Assembly (NCBI GenBank): GCA_024741835.1
Contig: JAENRP010000063.1
Span: forward strand, 62,001 to 126,000
Reading direction: 5' to 3'
Source: Diplocarpon mali
Taxonomy: Eukaryota > Ascomycota > Leotiomycetes > Helotiales > Drepanopezizaceae
Length of the DNA stretch: 64,000 bases
Below are positions 37,719-47,796 of this stretch, piece by piece. Numbering within the stretch: position 1 is the stretch's first letter; every line of letters starts with the position of its first letter. The position numbers and the translations under genes were made by a program. The notes under the pieces are model-generated. The model was not told the DNA's origin and did no database searches. It saw nothing but the letters and a program-made list of their open reading frames with translations.

Positions 37719-39603
37719 CAATTCTTCTAATTCAGGAGAAGCTAATAAAGCTGAGCTTCTAACTCCAAGAAAGAGAGAAAGACCTCCTAATTTAAAGAAT
37801 AAAGCTTACCCTTAGCCTTTTAAGAAGAGAGCTACTCGCTCTACTGCTCTTAGATTCAAAGCTGATAATTCTAATAATAAGGAAGCCTATTTAAGTGCCT
37901 TCCATATAGCCTTACTCAACTCTCCTTATTTAAATGACTTGAAAATAGTCGAATAAGCCCTCTCTTACGCTAATGCTAATAAATAGCGATCTGCGATCAA
38001 CTTTAAGTATAATTCTCTTGCTTATAAGAATATATAAGTAGTAGTAAAACGCTTAGAACTCTTTAAAGATAATAGAGTACTTAGATCAAGGCTTATCTTT
38101 AAAATAAAAAGAGACTAAAATAGGGAAATCTCCTAATAGAAGGTCAGATTCGTTATATAAGGCTATATATAATAATAAGGTCGAGATTATAATCAAACCT
38201 TTGCTAGCGTTTGCAAATCTGCTATTTGGAAGATTGCAATTGCACTTATAGCTCTCTACGACTTTGAGCTAGATTAGTTCGACGTCGAGATAGCTTTCCT
38301 TAATTTAAAAGCTAACTCTAATATCTATATTAAGTTACCTCTTAGATATACTTAAGATAAGGTTGTTCTTTTACCTTAAGAATACTATCTTAAGCTTCTT
38401 AAGGCCTTATATAGCTTAAAGCAATCTCTATAACTATAGTAAGAAAAGCTATAGTCTAAGCTGTAAAAGCTCGATTTTCAACCTCTTAATACTAATAATT
38501 GCATATATATTAACTGTGCCTTTTAGATTCTTATTATCACTTATATTAACAACTTCCTTATAGTAGCTAAGAAAGGTAATATATATAATAAGTTTAAGAG
38601 AGATCTTTGCAACCTCTTTAAGATTATAGGTAGCGAACTGGCTAACTACTTCTTAAGAGTACGTATAGTTAGAGATCGATAAAATAGAACGATCTCGCTC
38701 TATTAAGACGCCTACGTTAATAAGGTTTTTAAACGTTTTTATATAACTAATTGCAAAAGCGTACTAATGCCTTTTGCTAATAGCTATAAAGTTCATATAG
38801 TCAAATTTGAAGGCTAAGCTATTTTATAGGAAGTGAAGCTATATTAAAAGATCTATAGTTTATTATAGTACCTTGCGTACTATATGCGTTAAGATATACT
38901 ATACTACTGCTCTATTCTTAGTAAATTCCTTATTAACCCTTTGCTATAATATATAGCAGCTTTAAAATGAGTTTTATAGTACTTATAAGGAATGCGATTT
39001 TATTATACTACCTTTAGAAGTAAAACAACTGACCTAAAGCTTTAGAAATTATATAGCTACTACAATTCTAATTAAGTAGGTAATAAAGAAAGTAAAGCCT
39101 CCTATTCTAGGGCCGTCTTCTTCTTTAATAATAGTATAATTACCGCCTCCTTTAAGCGATAAACTATTATCGCTCTCTTATCTATAGAGGTAGAGTACGT
39201 CGCTATATGCAAATTTGTATAAGAAGCCTCTTAGATACGCTAGGTACTTAAGGAAATAGGCTATACTAGCGATAATGCTATTAAAGTCGAGATAATCTAT
39301 AACAATTAAGAAGCCCTTTATCTTACCGAAAACCCCGAATATTACTAAAGAATAAAGCATATTAATATCAAGTTCTATTATATTTGGCAAGAGCTTTAGA
39401 AAGGCCATTTAGACCTCTAGTATATAAATACTAAAGACAACGCTGCCGATAGACTCATTAAGAGCTTAAATAGCTCTAACTACGCCGCCTTTATCAAATT
39501 GTTAAATATAAAGGTTCTACACCTTAATTAAAGGGTGATTTTTTTTTATACCTCTATTATAGGGTGATTTTTTTTACACTTCCATTAAGGGGTGATTTTT
39601 TTT

Positions 39604-39626
39604 ACTCCCGGGCCGGGCCCGCGAGT
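39604..39626. repeat. 23-bp motif in the copia 3' LTR
   Basis: ACTCCCGGGCCGGGCCCGCGAGT, the most GC-rich copy. The matching LTR copy is at 27352-27374 and differs by one base, so this insertion predates the last transposition of the element. Confidence 0.82.
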
Positions 39627-39693
39627 TGATTTTGATTTACTAAGGGGTGGATTTCCTACTCTAGAGTAGAGCGCGCTAGCGAACTCTACTCTA

Positions 39694-39969
39694 CTTAGTC
39701 CATGGCGAAATAATCTGAGGTTTTCTGTCTATGCGCTATACTAGAACTTTCTTTTATACAGGGGTTTCGACAGGGGGTATTTGAAGTTTAAGAATCAATA
39801 ACAGTTAAGATAATTAGAGATTTGATTAAGGAAATGCCAAATAGATATAGAGCAGTGATTGACGCAAAAGTTGGCTATACAAAATACTAAGGAATTTAAT
39901 AAAAGCAGCATTGCTAAGAATCTAGTGTGCACAGACAGGGAACCTCAGATTATTACGCCCTGTACGAAG
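39694..39969. mobile_element. 276-bp MITE with TA target duplication
   Basis: Terminal inverted repeats of at least 43 bp: the left arm 39694-39736 starts CTTAGTCCATGGCG and contains AATAATCTGAGGTT; the right arm 39927-39969, reverse-complemented, matches 35 of 43 bases. It is flanked by TA at 39692-39693 and 39970-39971. The other copia LTR in this window has the empty site with a single TA (CTCTATTTCCCAT), which proves insertion. TA targets and simple TIRs are typical of the Tc1/mariner superfamily; the interior has no transposase. It looks less mutated than the LTR around it. Confidence 0.88.
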
Positions 39970-40096
39970 TATTTCCCATATCTGCAGGTTGATTTTTCAT
40001 ACGAAACTGTAAATTATAACAAAAGTTATAACGTCACATGTATTGCTGGCGAGTACCTTTAAAGGTCTCCCTAAAGGGGTATATTGCAAGTATGCC

Positions 40097-40172
40097 TGTC
40101 ATATGTTTGTCATATGATCTGTCATATGACATATCATATATATAATATGTTATATGACTTACCATATGACTT
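40097..40172. repeat. CATATGAC-rich short repeat in the copia LTR
   Basis: Several near copies of TCATATGACA, partly self-complementary, in the 3' LTR. The counterpart near 27.57-27.65 kb has most CATATG words changed to TATATA-like words. Confidence 0.55.
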
Positions 40173-40321
40173 AGTGGCAGCCCTTGTTAAATAGCTCGTA
40201 GTTAGAGAGCTCTTATGAATCAAGACATAAGACACCCAACATCGTCGTTTGCACCTCATACTTCTTCGTGCCCTCTTCTAGTTTACTATCAAGTTCACTA
40301 TCAGAGAACCTCCTTGCTACA

Positions 40322-41062
40322 ATTTGTTACTGTCAAGGTTCGGAAATATTCATGCGATAGTTTCATAGGCTGATGGGCTTCTCAGCTCGTCTTCTCTCAC
40401 TGTGAATTGCTTGCAGGAAATTCCGTCATTAAGCTAGTGACGAATGGGAAATGTGCCAGCAACAGAGCTGAAGCGGTTGATCTCATAGATTTCGAATATG
40501 TTATGCCAACGCCTGTTTCCTTTGATACAGCCTTTTACTTCTCCAAATTGGTCGGGTCCGAATGCAACTACAAACCTCTTTCTAGCTCAATCTACCGGAA
40601 AGCCCTTCTTTCTGCGTACGTGCAGATGTAAAATGGACACTTTGAACATAACAGTGCAAACACAAGCGACAGTTACTCGCTTTACAAGGAAATTGTTGGG
40701 TTCCGAGTTCTTGCCGGGCTATTCTGGTCGATTCCTATCCGTCCATTGACTGGGAAATATGAGGTGACATTGACTTATAGGTGAATCACCGCGCTTCTGC
40801 AAGCTGCCATACCGCAAGTAGACTTCGGCTCGAAGGGATATGCCGGGCTTCGCACTTAAGAGTACTGTAACTGGCGTGCTGAGGATATTGGCACACGAGC
40901 GAGAGCGGGAGAGAAAGTTCGGGCCCAGAAGACTCTTTAAGAGACAGAGCATATCTCATTGGTAAGGACGGACTCTATAACGGTCAACATTTTACTACAG
41001 TGGTATCAAGTTGGAAGATCTTGGCATTTCTCTAAGCCCCTCTGTCAGAATCGCTGTATACT
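40322..41062 (+). other. repeat/gene-space junction; possible 3' gene fragment
   Basis: Normal base composition resumes at 40322. A plausible splice acceptor (CTTGCAG at about 40409-40415) is followed by an open plus-strand frame to about 40631 containing KLVTNGKCASNRAEAVDLID and VSFDTAFYFSKLVGSE; a second frame is open from 40498 to 40749. This might be the last exon of a gene whose 5' part was removed or separated by the copia. No family is recognised and both frames may be chance. Confidence 0.25.
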
Positions 41063-42616
41063 TTATATTCGAGAAATGCCCCCGGGGAGTCCAAGTGCTG
41101 CCTGGGCCTGCAAAGCCACATCTTCATCAATGCCCCCTTGTCGAGCCAGACGCAGCAAAAGCCCCTTCCATGGTCTCTGCGGAAATTTTTTCAGCATGAG
41201 ACTCTTGTTATGCTCGACCATCTTGGACCAAGTTTCGCGCTGACTGTCATCTTCAGACCCCAATCTCGATATCTTCATCAGGTTGACAAGTAACTTTGCC
41301 GCGACATCGAAGCTCTCTCGACTGATATTGTCCAAAAGTACACAATGCAGATCGTCTCCATACACCTGGCGCAGTGCGTTAAATTCTGATACCACACAAG
41401 GAATCCCGGCAATGGACGCTAAAGCTGGGCCCAGTCCTACGCTTTCCACGTCTTTTGTGTTTGGCGTGTAGATAACACCGCCATGCGATGCAGCCGCGAG
41501 GCACAGCAGATCTTTCTCATCGAGCACTACTTTCGAGCCTTTGATACCCGAACAAAGTGGCACCCCGCCCAGGAAGCGAATATCATCGGTAAGTCCTGCG
41601 TCTCGAACTAGGGCCTGTAGTTCTGCTGCGTATTCAGGATCCTCCTCGAGGTCGCCAAAGATTAACAAGTATGGTTGAGTTAGATCTCGTTGCATTGAAG
41701 CACTCTTGATTGCAGCCAAAACCTGGATGGAGATTTCGATACCCTTGACCGGAAAAATCCGATTTGGACAGAGCAATATCGGCCTCCCATTGTTAACACC
41801 GTCCAGAATTTCAAAGTCGGACAGAAATCGGGAAAATAGATCTTGGTCTCGGACCTCTGTGTCCGATTTCTGTAAAATCGGTAAAACATTCGGCACCACC
41901 GATGCCCGCAACTCCGTTGGATACAGCAACGTCTCAGGGAAAAGGACCTCCGAAACAACAGCCCATGTATGCCACGGCACAGCTTGCGGAACTGGTGTAA
42001 ACTCGTTCGGCCGTACAGGATATACCCGTTCATTTTTCTCGTGCACAGCACAACTTTTCATCAGATCATGATCCCAGAACAGAACTCCACCTGGCCGTCC
42101 CTTCCCCCAACGCTTCTCGGCAGCTCGGTGAAGTGCATTTGTCACAGGTACGGCGTCAGATAAAGTCATGTTAACTGCGCATACCCAGTCAATCTCCTTC
42201 TCTTCGAACCAAGTCTCGAAGTACTGTTGGTAAGGGGCGGATATGGCTCCGATGCGTTCATGAAGCAACTTCCGCTGCTCCGGAGTCAGCTCTTCGGATT
42301 GAGATACCTCTCTTCGGATTCTCAGCAATTCTTCTCCGTATTCTGGGTAGGATACAGGTGTAGTGTCAGTGACTGAGAGCCAGGAAGGATAAAGTGTCTC
42401 TTTCGGGCCACGGGGAAAGAAAGCGACTTTGTCTGGTCGCCAGGAGTAGCCCAGATCGGTGGCGATGGGAAGACTGATCAATTCAGGACAGTTTGGGCTG
42501 TTGCTAATCAGGTCGATTACATTGCGGAATGTTGTGAGAAGCCCGCTAATAGGAGCGCCGTCGCCGCATACTAGGGCGAGGTTAATACTCTTCTTGCTTT
42601 GGATTTGCCTTGCCAT
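41063..42616 (-). CDS. GT-B fold glycosyltransferase-like protein (517 aa)
   Basis: Intact single-exon gene; the start ATG is 42616-42614. The layout fits a GT-B, glycosyltransferase family 4-like enzyme. The N-terminal half has an opening beta-strand (INLALVCGDGAPISG, 11-25) and a WDHDLM motif at 181-186. The C-terminal nucleotide-sugar-binding half has PNRIFPVKGIE at 284-294, LLIFGDLEEDPEY near 317-329, IRFLGGV near 346, and DVESVGLGPALASIAGIPCV at 389-408. E391 lies in the place of the conserved glutamate of the family. No signal peptide or membrane segment is evident, so it is probably cytosolic. Donor, acceptor and pathway cannot be told from sequence. It lies between the copia-bounded repeat island and a younger gypsy element. 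Confidence 0.85.
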   Translation of the reverse strand: MARQIQSKKSINLALVCGDGAPISGLLTTFRNVIDLISNSPNCPELISLPIATDLGYSWRPDKVAFFPRGPKETLYPSWLSVTDTTPVSYPEYGEELLRIRREVSQSEELTPEQRKLLHERIGAISAPYQQYFETWFEEKEIDWVCAVNMTLSDAVPVTNALHRAAEKRWGKGRPGGVLFWDHDLMKSCAVHEKNERVYPVRPNEFTPVPQAVPWHTWAVVSEVLFPETLLYPTELRASVVPNVLPILQKSDTEVRDQDLFSRFLSDFEILDGVNNGRPILLCPNRIFPVKGIEISIQVLAAIKSASMQRDLTQPYLLIFGDLEEDPEYAAELQALVRDAGLTDDIRFLGGVPLCSGIKGSKVVLDEKDLLCLAAASHGGVIYTPNTKDVESVGLGPALASIAGIPCVVSEFNALRQVYGDDLHCVLLDNISRESFDVAAKLLVNLMKISRLGSEDDSQRETWSKMVEHNKSLMLKKFPQRPWKGLLLRLARQGGIDEDVALQAQAALGLPGGISRI

Positions 42617-43640
42617 TATGTGAGGAAAAAAACTTCAAGAAAGGGACTTGGAGCAGGTTAGAACGATTCCAGCGGATTCGAGTTCATAATAACAAGATTG
42701 TTGTTGTTCTTCCAGCATCACCTTAAATACACAAACTATAATACAAAAGTACCTGGAAGCATGATGCCCAACACTGGTATCTCCGTTTTACATCTATTAT
42801 TTTCTAGCCACAATCTTACTGTATTCTTAGGATAATCCTTTGGAGGAATCCTTCGGGAAGAATCCTTTGTAGAGAATCCTCAGCAAGACAAAGTAAAATC
42901 GGCTAATCCAAGTCATACAATAGATAAGGCGTATAGTAAATAAGAATAAGATCTATTGAGAAAACCATAAATACTATGATAACATACTAACATAATACTA
43001 AGAGCCTTGGCCCCTGTGAATAGTTTTCAAGAATCTAAAAGCAGTTCACAGCGAATAAGTGCATATAGTTAGATTAGAATGGAATACTCGTATCCTAATC
43101 TGTTTTGTTTTGACTTTCTATGTACAGAGTTCGGTTTTAGGTGGCTCGGGTATGCCCAATGAATCCGGATGGTAGAGGGCTGGAAACCCTCCTTATCTTA
43201 CCTTGCTAAATATTAGTTGCTCGGGTAATGAGCCCCCGGGGACCGGGTACATCCGGATATCCCTCGCTCAATTATAGTAAAGAATTCAAAATACAAGTAT
43301 AAGTCCGCCCTAACATCACGTTCCAGTACAAATGAATACAACTTGAATGATTCTCAAAAACTCTCCGTACGCGTAGTGGTCCAAACACAGCACCGTCATC
43401 TCCAGCAAGCCTCTGATTTCTGGTTACCCACCAGGCGAAGCCTATAAGTATATCCAATTATTACCTCGCTCAAGTCTGACTGAGCAGCCGAGACCAATCA
43501 GATGTAATTCATATAATAGAATACTGATTGATCACTCTAAGACTTATTGTCTTTACCGAGGTAGCGAGATAAGATTATCGCTTAATTAAGGGTAAGGCTG
43601 CGGGAGCTTGACTTCATACGGTATCGTTTCCGTGCTCTAG
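42617..43640. other. intergenic region upstream of the glycosyltransferase
   Basis: No gene is seen. It includes the promoter side of the minus-strand glycosyltransferase, an irregular AATCCTT-rich stretch at 42835-42890 (four near copies), and GC-richer sequence at 43130-43270 with no recognised origin. CCTCGCTC/GAGCGAGG-like words near 43257, 43462 and 43560 may be remnants of an old LTR, but no pair could be defined. Confidence 0.4.
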
Positions 43641-43645
43641 CCAAG
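43641..43645. repeat. target-site duplication CCAAG, left
   Basis: CCAAG directly before the LTR at 43646; repeated at 51405-51409 directly after the other LTR. Confidence 0.88.
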
Positions 43646-43777
43646 AAAAGAACGCGTGGCTTCGTTGTAGTTGAAACGCGGTTGATGATCTCTCAAGGGT
43701 TGCCTCGAGGAAAATTCTAAATATACGAAAGCTCAGGTCCGTGCGCAACTAGGCCATATGGAGCCTAGCCCTTCACA
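43646..43777 (-). repeat. 3' LTR of the gypsy element
   Basis: 132 bp; in element orientation it starts TGTGAAGGGC and ends GTTCTTTT. It differs from the 5' LTR at two places, both of which read as CA in one copy and TA in the other (on one strand). Confidence 0.9.
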
Positions 43778-43954
43778 AGCCTTAGACAGACCCTCGCGCC
43801 CCTGCGAGCTCCACTTGATAGGACCGAAAAGGTAGCAAGGATATAACAAGAGTATAAATACAAGCAAACAGCTCCTGGTTGTAGGGCCCCTTAGCTGTGA
43901 TAGAGATATCATCACCTAAGGTTCCTATACGGAAGAATCTATATTAGCAACCAC

Positions 43955-45200
43955 TTAACTTCCTTGCCAAACTCCCGGAATCGTCCCAACCCTTTTAAGC
44001 TTTTCTTTTAGGCTTCTCCGCATATTGGAAGGCAGCGAATGGATCGAGGTTCCAGCCCTTAAGTTCTGATACACAGGCAATCTCTCCTCTTCTCCAGTGA
44101 CGAGGTAAGAGGTTCTAAGGTAGAACGGCTTTAGCTGATCGACGTGGAAATGCCTCAGGATAGGGTTGCTGTTTATTTGCTCCAACCGGTAGGATTTCCC
44201 ATGCTCTCCACTTGTCCTAGCTATCTGGAAAGGCCCCCTCCAAGAAGGCCTCAGCTTCTGCCCAGCTGTTCTAGCATCGTATAGCATAACTATAGACCTA
44301 GGGAGGAACCGTTTAGGTTCGCCTGCAAATCGGGACTAATGTCGAGCTTTTATCAACTCTCTCCGATGAGCCAATAATGCGCCTACTTTATCTAGCACCT
44401 CGCACTGCCTCCCCATATACTTAAGGATAGCATTGCTCCATTCCTTGTTATATTGGGAATCTGCACCCTAAAGGATATCTAGGAATCCTTAATTGGTTAG
44501 GGTATAATGGATAATGTAGGCGTAATGAGTAGGAAATGCTAAGTCAATAGAGGACCGAGGCTGATGCCTACGATGGATGTTGAAGGGAGAGTACCCTAGG
44601 AAGGGGATCTCCCTCGCATTGACCTCGAAGATAACCCTCTGGAGCTTATCCTCAAAGGCTCCGGAAGTCTTAGCAATTGCCCTTTGCACAATATCGATCG
44701 CCTTCTCAGCTATGCCTATGCTCTTCTTTGACGCAGAAGGGGAGTTGGTCCAGAGAACCCCATACTTTCCGACAAAATCTCGAACTTTCTCTCCAAAATA
44801 ACTGCCGGGATCGATATAGAAACCAATAGGGACTCCCTCTTATTAGAAAAGCTTCTCTAAACTCTAGATGATATAGGCGGAGCTTGGGGTAGAATAAGGG
44901 AACGCCTAGATGAATCGCAAAAAATAGTCAATAATAATAAGGATGTGTTTATACTCTTCCGGAACCCCCGGAAATGGCCCATAGAAGTCTGCTCCCAGCA
45001 GCTCCATCGGTCCTAATACAACCACGCTCGACAAAGGCTAAGATCTCTGAGCTGGTCCGTGCTTCGAGCACTGAAGACACCTAAGAATATAAAGGGTAGT
45101 GTCCTTAACTATAGATGGCCAAAAGACATTTCTCAACTTTCGAAGGGTAATTGATGCTGCGAAATGCCCTCCTTGGTCATAGGCGGCCTTCAAAGCCTCT
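43955..45200 (-). pseudogene. gypsy integrase with C-terminal module
   Basis: The zinc part ends with GGHFAAS...CLQCSKHG near 45180-45060. The catalytic core has D in GADFYGPFPG (about 44.99 kb), D in YIDPGSYFG (about 44.81 kb) and E in IAEKAIDIVQ (about 44.70 kb). The C-terminal module at 44287-43955 carries SWRGPFQIARTSGEHGKSYR and HFHVDQLKPFY, a GPF-type DNA/chromatin-binding SH3-like fold. No chromodomain is visible. At least three internal TAG/TAA stops are seen, so it is inactive as it stands. Confidence 0.82.
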
Positions 45201-45403
45201 GACACCAGGGCCGGCATTAAGCAGGTCTTGTAGGTTCCTTTCCAATAATACTAAAGAGTATTGTTTTCCCATTTGTATTTCAAAGCCTTTTGTTGCAGAC
45301 TTCTCTTCTTGATCCTGTCGGAACCCTCGGGGAAAGCTCCATAGATGATAAGCCGGGAGATATCGGCGTACTAGTGGCAAGATAAGAAGGCGTCCTAGGC
45401 TTC

Positions 45404-46306
45404 CTAAACGTCATTGGATCGCTGAGGGGCGATATAGGTAGATCTGCAGAAGACATTCGGAGGCTCGGAAGGCGCATCCGGGATCCTAGCATATAGGGAC
45501 ACAGGCTCCAGGCCTGTATCATACCCTTTATCCCTAACCCTGCATAGGGCCGATATAAAGGACACATCTTCCTCCCTGGATCCCGCCTTCTGCATGATCT
45601 CGCTAGGGTTTAGCATCTTCCTCACAGCCTCTAGCTTCGATCTTTCCTTAGCAATCATTAGGTCTGCGATCTTTATCACTAGCCGCTTATACCTATCGAT
45701 GCTATCCTTCCATTTCCATACCACCTCTCTATTAGAGACCAGCTGTATAGATCCGAAGCTAGAGTAGTCCCCCTTGTTGCAATCGTCCCTAGGAAAAATG
45801 GTTCGAGACAAAGCGTCCGCGACCTTATTCCGTTCTCCTTTGATATAGGTGATCGTAATGTTCAGGGCTCTTAGCTCGGCGGCCTACCTGGCATAAATTC
45901 CTTCTTAGATGGACTCAGACTTAAGGAAAAATGTCAGTAGTTGATAGTCGGTATAGATGATGCTAGGCTCTTCGCAGCAGAGTATATGATGATACTTGCG
46001 GCAGAATTCCACAATGGTTAGGAGCTCTCTTTTGTAGGTGCCGTAGTTCCGTTGAGGCCAGGTGAAGGTAAAGCTATCGTATAGCAAAGGGATAGGGTGG
46101 GCTTCCTCCTTCTGCCTCTGCGTAATGCAACACCCGCCCGCATAGCCACTTGCATCTGTATTCATTATCACCGGTTCTATAGGAATATACCCTAAACGTT
46201 CTACCACTGCCGAACAAACAGTCTTCAAAAGGTTAAAGGAGATCGCCTCAGCTTCTTCCCATCTCCAGTCCACAGATCCACACAACTGGGTTAGAGGTCT
46301 AGCCAT
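45404..46306 (-). pseudogene. gypsy RNase H and connection
   Basis: Open from 46306 to 45905, with the catalytic Asp in NTDASGYAGG, the Glu in YKRELLTIVEF, and the third acidic position in IYTDYQLLTFFL, all in the order of gypsy RNase H. A TAG at about 45905 interrupts it. The frame resumes at 45811-45404 with the polyprotein linker between RNase H and integrase. Confidence 0.82.
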
Positions 46307-46372
46307 CTCCGCAAAGTTCCTAGCCTAGCTTCGTATGATTTGCAAGGCTCCGAGGAATCGTCGTACTTCTGT

Positions 46373-47527
46373 CTAAGAAGAGGGGGTAGGCCATTCCTTG
46401 ATTTTCGCTACTCGCTCCAGCTTAATAACAGTTTTCCCGCCTGCCCTATGCCTGACCCCTAAGACCAGCACCTTAGTCATAAATAGCAAGCACTTCTTAA
46501 ATGATAGCTTCAATCCTAACCATAGCAGACAGGGGAGCAAATGATCCCGCAGAAAAGCAAATGCATTATCAAAACACTCAAAGCCTCTGAAAATATCATC
46601 CATATAATACATTAAGCGCTAAAGAACTACTTCATTATCTTAGATATAGGGGGAGAATAGGGAAGGTTCAGAATCATTTCTCCCCTCTCTTGCTGCTTGC
46701 TGAGATCGGGGAATCGGGCCAAGCACTAGCTTCATTAGCTCATTCATCAAAAAGGCCGAGGAGGCGGCTTCCTAGGGCATTCGGGTAGGCTGCAGCTGTC
46801 TATGTCCTAGTGCAGAGAAAGCGTAATAGTGCCTGTGAGGCGGGAAGAGATCAACTGACTAGTAGGCGTGTTTGAGATCCATTTGGATGAACATTATATG
46901 CTTTAGATAGCTTAGATATTCTAAGCACTCTGCTATACTGACTATCACGCAGCCTAGGGTGACTTCCTTGATCTTAGAGTAGTCGAAGGTAACACAGTAC
47001 TCCCTAGTTAGCGCCTTGCTCTCTGCACCCTTGTTGACTAGGTGAGGATAGGAATTCCAGTCAGACAACCTTCTATTGGTAAAAAAGGTGCTTTCGAATA
47101 TGCCGGATTCTATTCCATCGGTTACCATCTTGTTTAGCCACGCTAGCTTTGCTAGAGCATATCTTCGGGGGGCATTGTCCGCGACTGGGGAAGCTCCTTC
47201 GGGTATTCTGGATTTGTGGATGTAGAGATCAGTGAATGGAATATCCGTGAAGTCAGTGGAGTTGACCTCTCTATACGTGTAGAGTAGCACTTGGACCTCT
47301 CTTATTCTTTCAGGTGGGATTCCTAGGCCTAGGGTGACTTGGCACCCTTTTATCCATTCTGCTAACTCTATATCTGATAGCTGTTCCATTTCGAGTCGGG
47401 TGATCCTTCGCTCGGTAGGAAAGATTGGGACGAACGCTTCCAACGCTCTATAAAGCGCTTTAGGTTCCGGGGCCTGGCTGGATCTGATTCTCCTCCTACG
47501 AGCGTTTAAGTGGGCTTCGTCAATCAA
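46373..47527 (-). pseudogene. gypsy reverse transcriptase
   Basis: The first part is open 47527-46859 (PFTDLYIHKSRIPEGASPVA near its middle, ending FIQMDLKHAY, which contains the first catalytic Asp). The second part, 46612-46373, starts with the YMDDI catalytic box and has the thumb-side LKLSFKKCLLF and LGVRHRAGGK. A short stop-containing stretch separates them. It shares a frame with RNase H and integrase but not with gag-protease. Confidence 0.85.
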
Positions 47528-47796
47528 ATCCTCTCGCCGACTTTGTGCATTACCTTAGATGTCTTCCTCTATATCTCTTGCATCGTTCGTTCTGCCTCTG
47601 GTAACTAGGTTTAGCAGGGCCTTTGATCTAGGCGTTTTGCTTCCTTGCTAAGAGGCAGGAAAGGAGGCACAAGCGCCCTAATAGAGGTGTGATGCCTCGG
47701 GGGCGGAAGTGGGCGCCCGCTGTTGGAGGTAGCTTACGTCCGGCGTGGCCTCTCCTCTCGGTGAGTTTAATGTCTTTTAAGGACGGCTCCGAGAAT

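Larger units (their letters stand above)
35345..39499 (+). mobile_element. RIP-degraded Ty1/copia internal region (gag-pol)
   Basis: Plus-strand copia. Gag runs from about 35358, with a degenerate knuckle near 35.93 kb. Protease lies at about 36.3 kb (LYNIGASKHISNN; the D-S-G box reads N-I-G). Integrase covers about 36.7-37.5 kb (LGHASLQIIRKTQ for the zinc part, LYIDMVYLKPTGL and RSKEYSL in the core). RT spans about 38.1-38.6 kb (DVEIAFLNLKANSNIYIKLP, ALYSLKQS, YINNFLIVAKK where YVDD is changed). RNase H follows to about 39.4 kb (LLSIEVEYVAICKFV and RIKHINIKFYYI). Four 23-bp motif copies lie in frame between gag/protease and between integrase/RT. TAA/TAG stops are frequent. The last 734 bases are duplicated at 26511-27244. 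Confidence 0.85.
39500..40321 (+). repeat. copia 3' LTR with an inserted inverted-repeat element
   Basis: Starts TGTTAAATATAAAGG, ends CCTTGCTACA. Without the 276-bp insertion and TA duplication it is 544 bp, matching the split LTR at 27245-27710 plus 35264-35344. The AT-rich repeat island ends here; base 40322 starts ordinary sequence. Confidence 0.8.

Noticed and set aside
39859..40062. 67-codon frame crossing the MITE end
   Set aside because: It runs from MITE interior into LTR sequence across an insertion border, so it cannot be an ancestral gene.
41680..42163. Open frames of 64-123 codons overlapping the glycosyltransferase on both strands
   Set aside because: Shadows of the intact 517-aa gene; no domain or start context supports them.
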